A stretch of DNA of 39,834 nt, taken from the NCBI RefSeq assembly GCF_003265345.1, contig NZ_QFWW01000032.1, positions 1 through 39,834 of the forward strand. The letters run 5' to 3'. Below the pieces are notes generated by a model that was not told the origin of the DNA, searched no databases, and worked only from the letters and a program-made list of their open reading frames with translations. Origin of the DNA: Lentzea terrae (GTDB taxonomy: Bacteria > Actinomycetota > Actinomycetes > Mycobacteriales > Pseudonocardiaceae). Shown in pieces: positions 22,495-29,926 of the stretch. Each line of letters begins with the position of its first letter. The first letter of the stretch is position 1. Position numbers and translations under genes: made by a program.

Positions 22495-25064
22495 CGTGCG
22501 CTCCCGATCTCGTCACGCCGGTTGCGCAGGGCACTGTGCGCGGCCGCCATCCGGGCCACCGGCACCCGGTGCGCGGAACAGGAGACGTAGTCGAGGCCCA
22601 GGCCGTCGCAGAACGCGATCGACTCCGGATCCCCGCCGTGCTCTCCGCACACGCCCAGCTTGATACCGGGCCGCACGCTCCGTGCCCGCTCGGCCGCCAG
22701 AGCGACCAGGGCGCCCACCCCGTGCGGGTCGAGCTGCGCGAAGGGGCTGGCCGTCAGCAAACCGCGCTCCTGATAGTTGGCGAGCACCTGGCGCTCGACG
22801 TCGTCCCGGGAGAATCCGTAGGTCAGCTGGGTGAGGTCGTTGGTGCCGAAGGAGAAGAACTCGGCGTGGTCGGCGAGTTCGCCGGCGAGCAGCGCGGCCC
22901 GCGGGGTCTCGATCATCGTGCCGAACCGGTACGGAACCTGCACACCGGTGCGGGCGGCGACTGCCTCGGCGGCCCCGCGCACGTACGCGGCCGCGGCGGC
23001 CAGCTCCTCCGGCACACTGACGAGCGGGATCATCACCTCCAGCTCGGGCCGGACTCCGGTGGCGGCGACGTCCGCCCAGGCGGCGAAGAGCGCCTCGGCC
23101 TGCGCCGGGTAGAGCCTCTCGTGCAGCAGTGCCAGCCGCACTCCGCGCAGCCCGAGCATCGGATTCGCCTCACGCAGCGCGGCGGCCCGCTGCTCCTCGC
23201 CGGCGTTCTCGGCCTGCCCTGGGGCCGGCAGGAACTCGTGCAGCGGGGCGTCCAGCAGCCGTACGGTCACGGGACGGTTCCCGACCGCGGCCAGCAGAGC
23301 TCTGAAGTCCTGGTGCTGGGCGTGTTCCAGTGCCGACAGCGCCTCGTCGCGGGCCGCCGGGTCGGCGGCCAGGATCACCCGGCGGATCAGCGGCAGCCGC
23401 TCCCCGAGGAACTGGTGCTCCGTACGGCACAGCCCGACACCCTCCGCCCCCATGGCGACGGCGGTGCTCACCTCCGCGGCGCTGTCGGCGTTGGCCCGCA
23501 CACCCAGCCGGCGCATGCCGTCCGCCCACTCGAGCAGGGTGGACAGTTCGGGCGGCGGTCCGGCGACACTGACGCTCAGCGTGCCCGCGTAGACGGCGCC
23601 GGTACGGCCGTCCATCGAGACGGGGTCGCCCTCGCGCAGCACCCGGTTGCCGATCCGCACCGTCCCGGCGGCCCGGTCCACGCGCAGCCCCTCGGCGCCG
23701 CACACCGCGGGCTTGCCGGCGCCCCGCGCCACCACGGCGGCATGCGAGGCGATACCGCCGGTGCCGGTCAGTACGGCGGCGGACGCCAGCATTCCCGGGA
23801 CGTCCGCCGGGCTCGTCTCATGGGCCGCGAGCACGACATGGGTGCCGTCCGCGCCCAGTTCGAGGGCACGTTCACTGGACAGCACGATCACACCGGTCGC
23901 CGCGCCTGGGGAGGCGGGCAGCCCCTTGATCAGGAGCTCCTCGCCGCCGGTCAGCCGGAGTTGGGGGTGCAGCAGTTCCTGCACCTGCGCCGGGCTGATC
24001 CGGAGTACGGCCTCCTCGGGGCCGAGCGCGCCGTCGCGTGCCAGGTCGGCGGCGAGACACACCGAGGCCCGCAGAGGCGGCCGTTGTTGCGCGGCGGCGG
24101 CGAGCAGGGAGATCTCGCCGTCGCGCACCTCGAAGTCGACGGAGACGGGTGCGTGCAGATGACGTTCGAGGGTGAGCAGGGAATGCTCCAGGAGAGCTGT
24201 TCCGCCCGCGAGCCGGTCCAGCGGTTCACTGGTGTGCGGTGGTGGGGCGCTGCGGCGCACCCCCCGGAAGAACGAGCCCTGGGGAGAGAGACGGCCGGTC
24301 TCGGGATGGCGGCTGACCGCCGTGCCGTAGCCGGAGTGGTCCGCCGGGCCGATGCGCAGCGCCTGCACGTGCAGGGCGATACCGAGATCGGCGGGCAGCC
24401 GCTGTGCCTTGCGGGATCTTCTCGCTCGCGGTGAGTCCCACCGAACGAGGAGGGCACGGGCGGCCAGCGCGAGCTGCTGGGCCGGGTCGTCGGGGAAGGG
24501 CCGTGAACCGTGCTGCGCGACCAGGGACAGCAGCGCATCGACCCGTGCCCGCGGCTCGGGCGTGTCGAGGAGAGCGTCGTCGAGCACCGCGCCGGGCACG
24601 TCGAGGGCGTACTCGGCGATCATCCGCACGGTGGCGGCCCACACCTCGTACAGCGCGTCCTCGCGCCCGATGACGGCGCACAGGCCGTCGGCGCCGTCGG
24701 AGGTGATGCCGAGGCAGGCAAGGTCGGGCGGCAGTCCGGCGATCTCGGTCGGCGCGCTCGCCGACAGGCGCAGCAGCAACGGGCGGCCGGCGTCGCCGAT
24801 CCGCCGCCCCGAGAGCTGTTCGATCAGGTCGACGGCGGCTTCGGAGGTGCCGGGTTCACACAGCGACGCGGAGGCGCCGGCCGGCACGGTGAGCCCCGGT
24901 ACGACCGGCAGCCCGAGGGCCACCAGACGGTCCATCGCTGTGCCGTGGGCGCCCAGTTCGTCGGCGGCGAGCCCCCGGATCCGCCCCTGCCCGTAGGGCA
25001 CCAGGATCCGGCCGGGGACCTCGGACGGTGTGAGGGGGCCCGTCTCGCGGTCGGTGACGCTCAA
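22491..25064 (-). CDS. Pyruvate phosphate dikinase-like protein with degenerate ATP-grasp domain
   Basis: 857 aa, close to the usual PPDK length. The C-terminal PEP/pyruvate barrel looks intact: GLCRTEH (Arg547), VRLLDAPLHEFLP (Arg602), MIETPRAALL (Glu719), FSFGTNDLTQ (Asn742) and CGEHGGDP (Cys806). The swivel domain has the phospho-acceptor His441 in GIASHAAVVARG. The N-terminal domain aligns in outline but has lost key ATP motifs: VRSGAR-type sequence reads LRLSASAPT (about 98-106), the GEF and QGED region reads GSFFRGVRR (263-271), and the LQTR segment reads LLAAAAQQ (320-327). It should thus exchange phosphate between His and PEP but not use ATP normally. It is coupled by 4-base overlaps to both neighbours. 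Confidence 0.88.
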   Translation of the reverse strand: MSVTDRETGPLTPSEVPGRILVPYGQGRIRGLAADELGAHGTAMDRLVALGLPVVPGLTVPAGASASLCEPGTSEAAVDLIEQLSGRRIGDAGRPLLLRLSASAPTEIAGLPPDLACLGITSDGADGLCAVIGREDALYEVWAATVRMIAEYALDVPGAVLDDALLDTPEPRARVDALLSLVAQHGSRPFPDDPAQQLALAARALLVRWDSPRARRSRKAQRLPADLGIALHVQALRIGPADHSGYGTAVSRHPETGRLSPQGSFFRGVRRSAPPPHTSEPLDRLAGGTALLEHSLLTLERHLHAPVSVDFEVRDGEISLLAAAAQQRPPLRASVCLAADLARDGALGPEEAVLRISPAQVQELLHPQLRLTGGEELLIKGLPASPGAATGVIVLSSERALELGADGTHVVLAAHETSPADVPGMLASAAVLTGTGGIASHAAVVARGAGKPAVCGAEGLRVDRAAGTVRIGNRVLREGDPVSMDGRTGAVYAGTLSVSVAGPPPELSTLLEWADGMRRLGVRANADSAAEVSTAVAMGAEGVGLCRTEHQFLGERLPLIRRVILAADPAARDEALSALEHAQHQDFRALLAAVGNRPVTVRLLDAPLHEFLPAPGQAENAGEEQRAAALREANPMLGLRGVRLALLHERLYPAQAEALFAAWADVAATGVRPELEVMIPLVSVPEELAAAAAYVRGAAEAVAARTGVQVPYRFGTMIETPRAALLAGELADHAEFFSFGTNDLTQLTYGFSRDDVERQVLANYQERGLLTASPFAQLDPHGVGALVALAAERARSVRPGIKLGVCGEHGGDPESIAFCDGLGLDYVSCSAHRVPVARMAAAHSALRNRRDEIGSAR

Positions 25065-25693
25065 CCCCGGCTCCTCCTGACCAGTTCCTCTTCACGGGCC
25101 TCGTCCTCGGCCCGGCTGATCCCCAGTACGAGCAGCAACTCCTGGTGCAGCCGCATCCACACGGTGTGGTACGAGTCGCACAGGGGCGAGGCCAGCCACT
25201 GCACCGCACCGTCGTCGAAGCGGTCGAGGGCTTCCTCCAGGGCGGTGAGGTACCGTCCGCTGCCTTCGAGCACCCGCTCCAGCCTGCGCAGCACGGGCTG
25301 GATGGCCTCGTGCACGTCTTCCAGCGACTCGCGCACCCCGGCGTCGTAGACGCTGTCGGAGTGGTCGTTGGCGGTGCCGTCGGGGCGGCACTGCCATGCC
25401 GTGCACACCTCGCGGATCTTCCTGTTGACCGGCAGGAAGGCCTCGTACGCCGCGGTGATCTGCTCCTCCTGCGCTGATCCCGGGGAGATCCGCAGGATCC
25501 GCGAGGCGGCGGCCTTGGCACGCTCGGTCGGCAGCGTCATCGGACCCTTCACCATCGCCAGCCCGGCGTCGACCAAGGGGCGGTGCTCCGACTCGGGCCT
25601 GCCGCGCCACATGCCACGCAGAACGAGGTCGACGACGGCTTCGCCGAGCGTGTCGTCGGGAGAGTCCGGAAGGTCCACGGCAGCAGATTGCAT
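25061..25693 (-). CDS. Helical protein associated with PEP-utilising enzyme (function unknown)
   Basis: 210 aa. The C-terminal 130 residues contain AAYEAFLPVNRKIREVCTAW, PNDHSD-like TANDHSDSVYD, and SYHTVWMRLHQELLLVLGIS. I recall this pattern as a helical domain in actinobacterial proteins often labelled MarR-like and found beside or fused to PEP/pyruvate phosphotransferases; no winged helix is obvious here. The first 80 residues are also helical, rich in Ala/Arg. The gene overlaps the PPDK-like gene by 4 bases, so the two products are probably partners. It could replace or sense the missing ATP-grasp function. The ATG at 25693 is preceded by AAAAGG. Confidence 0.75.
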   Translation of the reverse strand: MQSAAVDLPDSPDDTLGEAVVDLVLRGMWRGRPESEHRPLVDAGLAMVKGPMTLPTERAKAAASRILRISPGSAQEEQITAAYEAFLPVNRKIREVCTAWQCRPDGTANDHSDSVYDAGVRESLEDVHEAIQPVLRRLERVLEGSGRYLTALEEALDRFDDGAVQWLASPLCDSYHTVWMRLHQELLLVLGISRAEDEAREEELVRRSRG

Positions 25694-25709
25694 CGCCACA
25701 CCTTTTCCC

Positions 25710-25742
25710 CGGTTCTGTAGCGACCGGTTCCCTCGGTTCTGT
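25710..25742 (-). promoter_or_regulatory. Direct repeat ACAGAACCG upstream of the PPDK-like operon
   Basis: On the minus strand ACAGAACCG occurs twice with a 24-base period (25734-25742 and 25710-25718), with GGGAACCGGT between the copies. It lies 17-50 bases before the start of the helical protein gene. A two-site activator or repressor operator is a fair reading; the exact promoter cannot be assigned. Confidence 0.35.
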
Positions 25743-25788
25743 GTTGCCCGGAGGTTACGCTCCGGCGAGCCTGTTAGTGAAGAGGGAC

Positions 25789-26625
25789 TCAAGAAACACC
25801 TTCCGGTTCCCTGTGCTGTGTCCGGCTGTTGCCCGTCCGGGCGCGGTCCCGGGCGGCGAGGAACGACGCCATGCGGTCCTGGGCCTCCCGCCCGTCCGCC
25901 AGGGCGGCGATCTGTCGCGCCTCCTCGACGAGGTGGCGGCCCAGTCCGTGCCCGGCACGGCCGCGCAGCAGGCTCTTCGCGGCGCGCAGCGCCGCACCGG
26001 CGCCGGCGGCCAGTCCGGCGGCGGTCTGGTGCGCCGCCGCGTCCAGCTCCGCGTCGTCGACCGACCGGGAGACCAGGCCCCACCGTTCGGCATCGTCCCC
26101 GGTCAGGACCCGGTTGGTGAGAATCAGGTCCGCCGCCAGCCGGGGGCCGACCAGACGCGGCAGGAACCAGGAGGCCCCACAGTCCGGCGTGAGCCCGACG
26201 TCCGTGTACGCCAGCCGGAACCGTGCGGACCGGCCCGCCAGGACGATGTCGCCCACGAGGGCGAGGCCCACCCCGCCGCCCGCGGCGGCGCCCCGCACGG
26301 CGGTCACCACCGGTACCGGCAGCTCGTGCAGGACCTGTATCGCGGTATGCGCGGCGGTCGCCACGGCATGCATGTAGGCACCCGTCTCCTCGCCGCGACC
26401 GGCGAAGGCGCGCAGGTCACCGCCCACGCAGAAGGTGCCGCCCGCCGCCCGCAGCAGGACCGCGCCGCCTGGGTCCGCGGCCACCTGGGCGGTCGTGTCC
26501 CGCAGTGCCTCGGCCGTTGCCAGGTCAAGGGCGTTGCCCCGCTCGGGGGCGTCCAGCCTCACCTCGACGACTCCGTCGGTGTGACGGACGACCCGGACCG
26601 GCTCTGTGCTCGCAGGGTGGCTCAT
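25789..26625 (-). CDS. Enoyl-CoA hydratase/isomerase (crotonase family)
   Basis: 278 aa. Oxyanion-hole motifs are FCVGGDLRAF and VRGAAAGGGVGLALVGDIVLA, followed by LTPDCGASWFLPRLVG. In the latter motif Asp-Cys occupy the stretch that often carries the second catalytic acid, so isomerase or other crotonase chemistry is possible. It would hydrate the enoyl-CoA made by an acyl-CoA dehydrogenase of the cluster. The ATG is supported by AGGAGAG. It heads the minus-strand run toward the thiolase-like gene, with a 95-base gap before the helical-protein gene that contains its own promoter-like repeats. Confidence 0.92.
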   Translation of the reverse strand: MSHPASTEPVRVVRHTDGVVEVRLDAPERGNALDLATAEALRDTTAQVAADPGGAVLLRAAGGTFCVGGDLRAFAGRGEETGAYMHAVATAAHTAIQVLHELPVPVVTAVRGAAAGGGVGLALVGDIVLAGRSARFRLAYTDVGLTPDCGASWFLPRLVGPRLAADLILTNRVLTGDDAERWGLVSRSVDDAELDAAAHQTAAGLAAGAGAALRAAKSLLRGRAGHGLGRHLVEEARQIAALADGREAQDRMASFLAARDRARTGNSRTQHREPEGVS

Positions 26626-26746
26626 AGGGCGTCTCTCCTGTCGTCATCCTGTCGCCGAGTGCCTCTCGGCAAGATACTGAAGACGCTATACAGTTTCTAG
26701 GGACGCGGCGGGCCCGATGCCCGTACGCCTGTCGGCGGGAGGTCCC
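26626..26746. promoter_or_regulatory. Divergent promoter region between enoyl-CoA hydratase and ACAD genes
   Basis: This 121-base gap contains GATACTGAAGACGCTATACAGT ... in which ACTG and CAGT flank the centre; the reverse strand reads ACTGTATAGC at 26685-26694. This word resembles those in the promoter gaps at 2273, 14712 and 18930. The plus-strand gene has GGGAGG at 26737-26742, just before its GTG. Confidence 0.4.
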
Positions 26747-27961
26747 GTGCCCATCCAGTTCGATGTCGATCCGACTGTTGCCCAACTTGCCGCGTCCACT
26801 TCCGCGTTCGTACGCGCGGTGGTGATCCCGGCGGAGCGCGCCTGCGGCGGGTCCGTGCACGACGCCCCCGAGTCCCTGCGGGAAACCCTGCAGAAAGGCG
26901 CCCGTGAGGCGGGCGTGTTCGCTCCGCACGTGCCGACGCGGTGGGGCGGGCACGGACTCGACCTGCGCGGGCAGGCGGTGGTGTTCGAAGCCGCGGGCTA
27001 CTCGCTGCTCGGCCCCCTGGCGCTGAACTGCGCGGCCCCGGACGAGGGCAACATGCACCTGCTGGAGAAGGTCGCCACCGAAGACCAGAAGGAGCGCTAT
27101 CTGCGCCCGCTCGCCGCCGGCGAGGTGCGGTCCTGCTTCGCCATGACCGAACCGGCACCGGGAGCCGGCGCCGATCCACGCTCCCTGAGGACCACCGCGA
27201 CCCGGGTTCCCGGCGGGTGGCGCATCGACGGGCGCAAGTGGTTCATCAGCGGCGCCCGCGGCGCCGGCTTCGCCATCGTCATGGCCCGCACCGCCGGCAA
27301 CCCCGGAGACCCAGGCGGCGCCACCATGTTCCTGGTCGACGCCGGTACACCCGGCATGAGCATCGTCCGGGACATCGAGACCCTGGACGAAGGGCTCTTC
27401 GCCGGGCACAGCGAGATCGTCTTCGACGAGTGCGTGGTAGGGGACGACCAGGTGCTCGGCGCGGTCGGCCACGGCTTCGAGGGAGCCCAGATCCGGCTCG
27501 GCCCCGCCCGTATGACGCACTGCATGCGCTGGCTGGGAGCCGCGCGGCGCGCCCAGGACGTCGCACTGGAACGGGCGGGCAGTCGCATGGCGTTCGGCTC
27601 CGTCCTGGGGGACCTCGGCATGGTGCAGCAGATGCTGGCCGACTCCGAGATCGACATCGAGGCGAGCCGTGCTCTGATCCTGCGTACCGCCTGGGAGCTG
27701 GACACCGGCTCCGCCGCCGCGCAACTCACCTCGGTGTCCAAGACCTTCGTGGCGGAGGCCGTGAACCGGGTGGTCGACCGGGCGGTGCAGATCTGCGGAG
27801 CACTCGGCATCTCGGCGGCCGACGCCCCGCTGGCCCGTCTGCTCAGGGAGGTGCGACCGTTCCGGATCTACGACGGGCCGTCGGAGACGCACCGTTTCGC
27901 CATCGCGCGCCGTGCGGTGCGGCCCTACCGGCAGTCGAGCGCGGGTGCCGCCGGCTCATGA
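26747..27961 (+). CDS. Acyl-CoA dehydrogenase, ACAD10/11-like
   Basis: 404 aa from the GTG with GGGAGG 4 bases upstream; an ATG at 26717 is in frame but unsupported. Motifs in order: CFAMTEPAPGAGADP, WFISGARGAGFAIVMART, and a C-terminal FRIYDGPSETHRFAIARR. In that last motif Asp stands where MCAD has Glu376, as in the ACAD10/11 subgroup. Human ACAD10/11 and related bacterial systems act on 4-hydroxyacyl-CoA after phosphorylation of the hydroxyl group. That makes the nearby phosphohistidine proteins of interest, but the link here is inference. The stop overlaps an ATG (ATGA) that begins a now-decayed reading frame. Confidence 0.92.
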   Translation: MPIQFDVDPTVAQLAASTSAFVRAVVIPAERACGGSVHDAPESLRETLQKGAREAGVFAPHVPTRWGGHGLDLRGQAVVFEAAGYSLLGPLALNCAAPDEGNMHLLEKVATEDQKERYLRPLAAGEVRSCFAMTEPAPGAGADPRSLRTTATRVPGGWRIDGRKWFISGARGAGFAIVMARTAGNPGDPGGATMFLVDAGTPGMSIVRDIETLDEGLFAGHSEIVFDECVVGDDQVLGAVGHGFEGAQIRLGPARMTHCMRWLGAARRAQDVALERAGSRMAFGSVLGDLGMVQQMLADSEIDIEASRALILRTAWELDTGSAAAQLTSVSKTFVAEAVNRVVDRAVQICGALGISAADAPLARLLREVRPFRIYDGPSETHRFAIARRAVRPYRQSSAGAAGS

Positions 27962-28145
27962 CGGCGTCGACGACGAACGTCCGTGGACGTGTGGCTCAAG
28001 CGGTTGCAGCGCAACGCACTGCTGCACTCCCGCGACACCTACGACTACTTCCTTCACCGACTGGGGCTACGGCCCCACGGCACTGACACCCGACCAGGAA
28101 CCGGAGCCCTACCCGACGATCCCGCTGGACTTGGTGAACGTCTGA
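27958..28145 (+). pseudogene. Frameshifted remnant of an unidentified gene at the end of the catabolic cluster
   Basis: An ATG overlaps the ACAD stop in ATGA fashion, as for genuine coupled genes in this cluster, but its frame ends after 42 codons. One frame encodes LKRLQRNALLHSRDTYDYF and the adjacent frame continues TDWGYGPTALTPDQEPEPYP, ending in PLDLVNV and a stop at 28143-28145. Together they look like the C-terminal part of one protein whose body was deleted. I do not recognise the family. Confidence 0.45.
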
Positions 28146-28330
28146 GAGAAGGCCGGACCGTGCCGACCGCCGAGGAGCGGACCGCACAGACACCGTTCCC
28201 CATCACCTACGCCATGGGAGGTACGCCGGGGCGCGGGTGGGCTGCAAGCGGCTCTCCCTTGCGTGATGCGGGACGAGCCGTCCCATTATCAGGAAACCTG
28301 TCATTCAAATGTGAAGAAGTAGGCAACGTC

Positions 28331-28582
28331 ATGGCGTTCAGCTCGAGAGTCCAGGCCAGAGGCATCCAGCTGCTGCTCGGCCGAATGATGACCCGGGTGC
28401 ACAAGGACCTGCGCTTCACCGACATTCCGAAGCGCACGGAAACCCTCCGGGTGGAGACTGGTGCCGGGCCCGTGACCTGCACCGTCTACCGCCCGACGGC
28501 CACAACCGGATCCCTCGCTCCTGTATACGTCAACTTCCACGGCGGCGGTTTCGTGGTCGGCCGCCCGGAGCAGGACGACTGA
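28331..28582 (+). pseudogene. Truncated alpha/beta hydrolase (HSL-type esterase), N-terminal part only
   Basis: 83 aa. The sequence runs from a normal start through VTCTVYRP to YVNFHGGGFVVGRP, where HGGG is the oxyanion-hole motif of hormone-sensitive-lipase-type esterases, and stops 9 residues later. The family is normally about 300 aa, so the nucleophile, acid and His of the catalytic triad are all missing. Following sequence in other frames does not obviously continue it. A deletion most likely removed the 3' three quarters. Confidence 0.75.
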
Positions 28583-28677
28583 CACCGGCGCTCCGGCCGG
28601 GGGCCTGACCGTCGCGACGCGTCGACTCGACGAGCCCCGGCAGGAGCATCCTCACCGCCGATGCGGATGACGCGTCC

Positions 28678-28860
28678 GTGCGGGTGACAGCCGGAACCCT
28701 GCAAAGCGCTTCCCGTTCGGGCCACGCGTTCGGCCACCGCGTCACCGCTCTGCGCTTGAGTCGAGAGTGGACGCAAGAAGAGTTGGCTGAGGTCGGCGGG
28801 TTTGACCGCAAACGACTGAAGTTTGTTGAGAGCCCAGGAAAACCTCAGGGCGCAGTGCCC
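28678..28860 (+). pseudogene. XRE-type helix-turn-helix fragment
   Basis: The frame encodes FGHRVTALRLSREWTQEELA followed by EVGGFDRKRLKFVE, which matches the start of a Cro/C1-type HTH domain, then runs into unrelated sequence. Only one HTH-sized fragment is present. No ribosome-binding site or complete domain follows. Confidence 0.5.
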
Positions 28861-28886
28861 AGCTGGGCGTACAGCTCGGCAGCGTC

Positions 28887-29174
28887 CTATGTGGTCAATC
28901 CGGCTGTCATGGTCAGCACCAGCACCGGATCGCCCTTGGCCCAGGACGGTGCCCCGGCACCGAGCACGGCGGTGCCGGCCAGACTGGTCAGTCCCGCGAG
29001 CAGCGTGCGACGACGCGTGGGGTCGGTCTCCTCGTCCGTCGCCAGGATGACGTTGACCCTAGCGACGGGACGTGGTGCGTGCACGGACCGTGATGCTGTG
29101 TCGGTGAGTCCGAGCAACTGTGGCGGAATCCGCAGGGCTTTGGCCAGGCATCGGAGGACCTGAACGCCGCGCAA
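28887..29174 (-). pseudogene. Middle fragment of a Streptomyces-type XRE regulator
   Basis: The minus-strand frame encodes LAKALRIPPQLLGLTD, then DPTRRRTLLAGLTSLAGTAV. This pair occurs between the HTH and the tetratricopeptide region of large actinobacterial XRE regulators. The HTH before it and the repeat region after it (about 300 residues) are missing. It converges with the HTH fragment at 28678. Confidence 0.55.
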
Positions 29175-29926
29175 CGGCTGCTTGCCTCGCTTGAGCCGCA
29201 GATTGCTACGAGCTGGGCGGCATCCGAGCCGAGCAGGCCCGGTATGTGATCTTCGAGTGCCTGTTTAGCGAGCCCGACCACACCCGCTCGAAGCTTGGTG
29301 GTTCGCTCGACTACTTGAAGCCCGCGCTGACGCGCGTGCGGCAGCTGTGCCAGTTCGGTCATAGGCTGCGACTCCCTCCTCGGTAAACGGTGCTGACCAA
29401 CGCCGCCCTGCTCCGTGGAGCTGGCGCGGCGGTAGCGAGTGGTGTGCTTTCTTGGGCCTCAAGAGCGGCGCGAAGATGGGTCTTCGCCGGAATCCGGTTC
29501 TCTCAGTCCACTGAGGACACGCTGGAGCAACTGCGGATCTTGCATGGCAACGCTTGCGCGAGCAGGAGACCTTGAAGCCGTTGACGCCGCGGGATGCCGG
29601 CTGGGACGAAGGCGAGCAGTTCCCACCGCCCAAGCGGGTTCCCGTCAAGATCGCCTACTTCGCGGCGAACTGACAGCGAGGCGTCGACGCGCGCCAGGAG
29701 GTCCTGCCCCAATGATCGCCGGCCTTGTCGGCTCTGCAGGGCTGGCGACGTGTCGATGTAAGAAGGCCGTGATGTGAGAACGGGACCTCACACATACCTG
29801 GACTCAGGACTGGGAAGCCACGGTGGGGGGAAGATCCGGGTCGTGATGGTCCTGCGGGATTCAGTCCGTCTCCGCTGAACCCCGCCTCTGTCGCTCCCTG
29901 GGTTCGTGGGGCTGTGCGGTGCTTCA
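29175..29926. other. Apparent non-coding or decayed stretch
   Basis: About 750 bases without a convincing gene. A plus-strand frame ending at 29672 encodes LTPRDAGWDEGEQFPPPKRV followed by PVKIAYFAAN and a stop, which looks like a protein C-terminus but is unidentified. A 6-bp stem (TGTGAG and CTCACA, 29773-29792, 8-base loop) lies upstream of the AraC gene. Nothing else can be supported. Confidence 0.4.

Noticed and set aside
22224..24434. A 736-codon plus-strand open frame
   Set aside because: It lies entirely antisense to the acyl-CoA dehydrogenase and PPDK-like genes, is rich in Arg, Gly and Pro without family motifs, and reflects high GC codon bias.
29390..29575. Short plus-strand frame of 61 codons before the AraC gene
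   Set aside because: It has no ribosome-binding site, no recognisable motif and low coding character.
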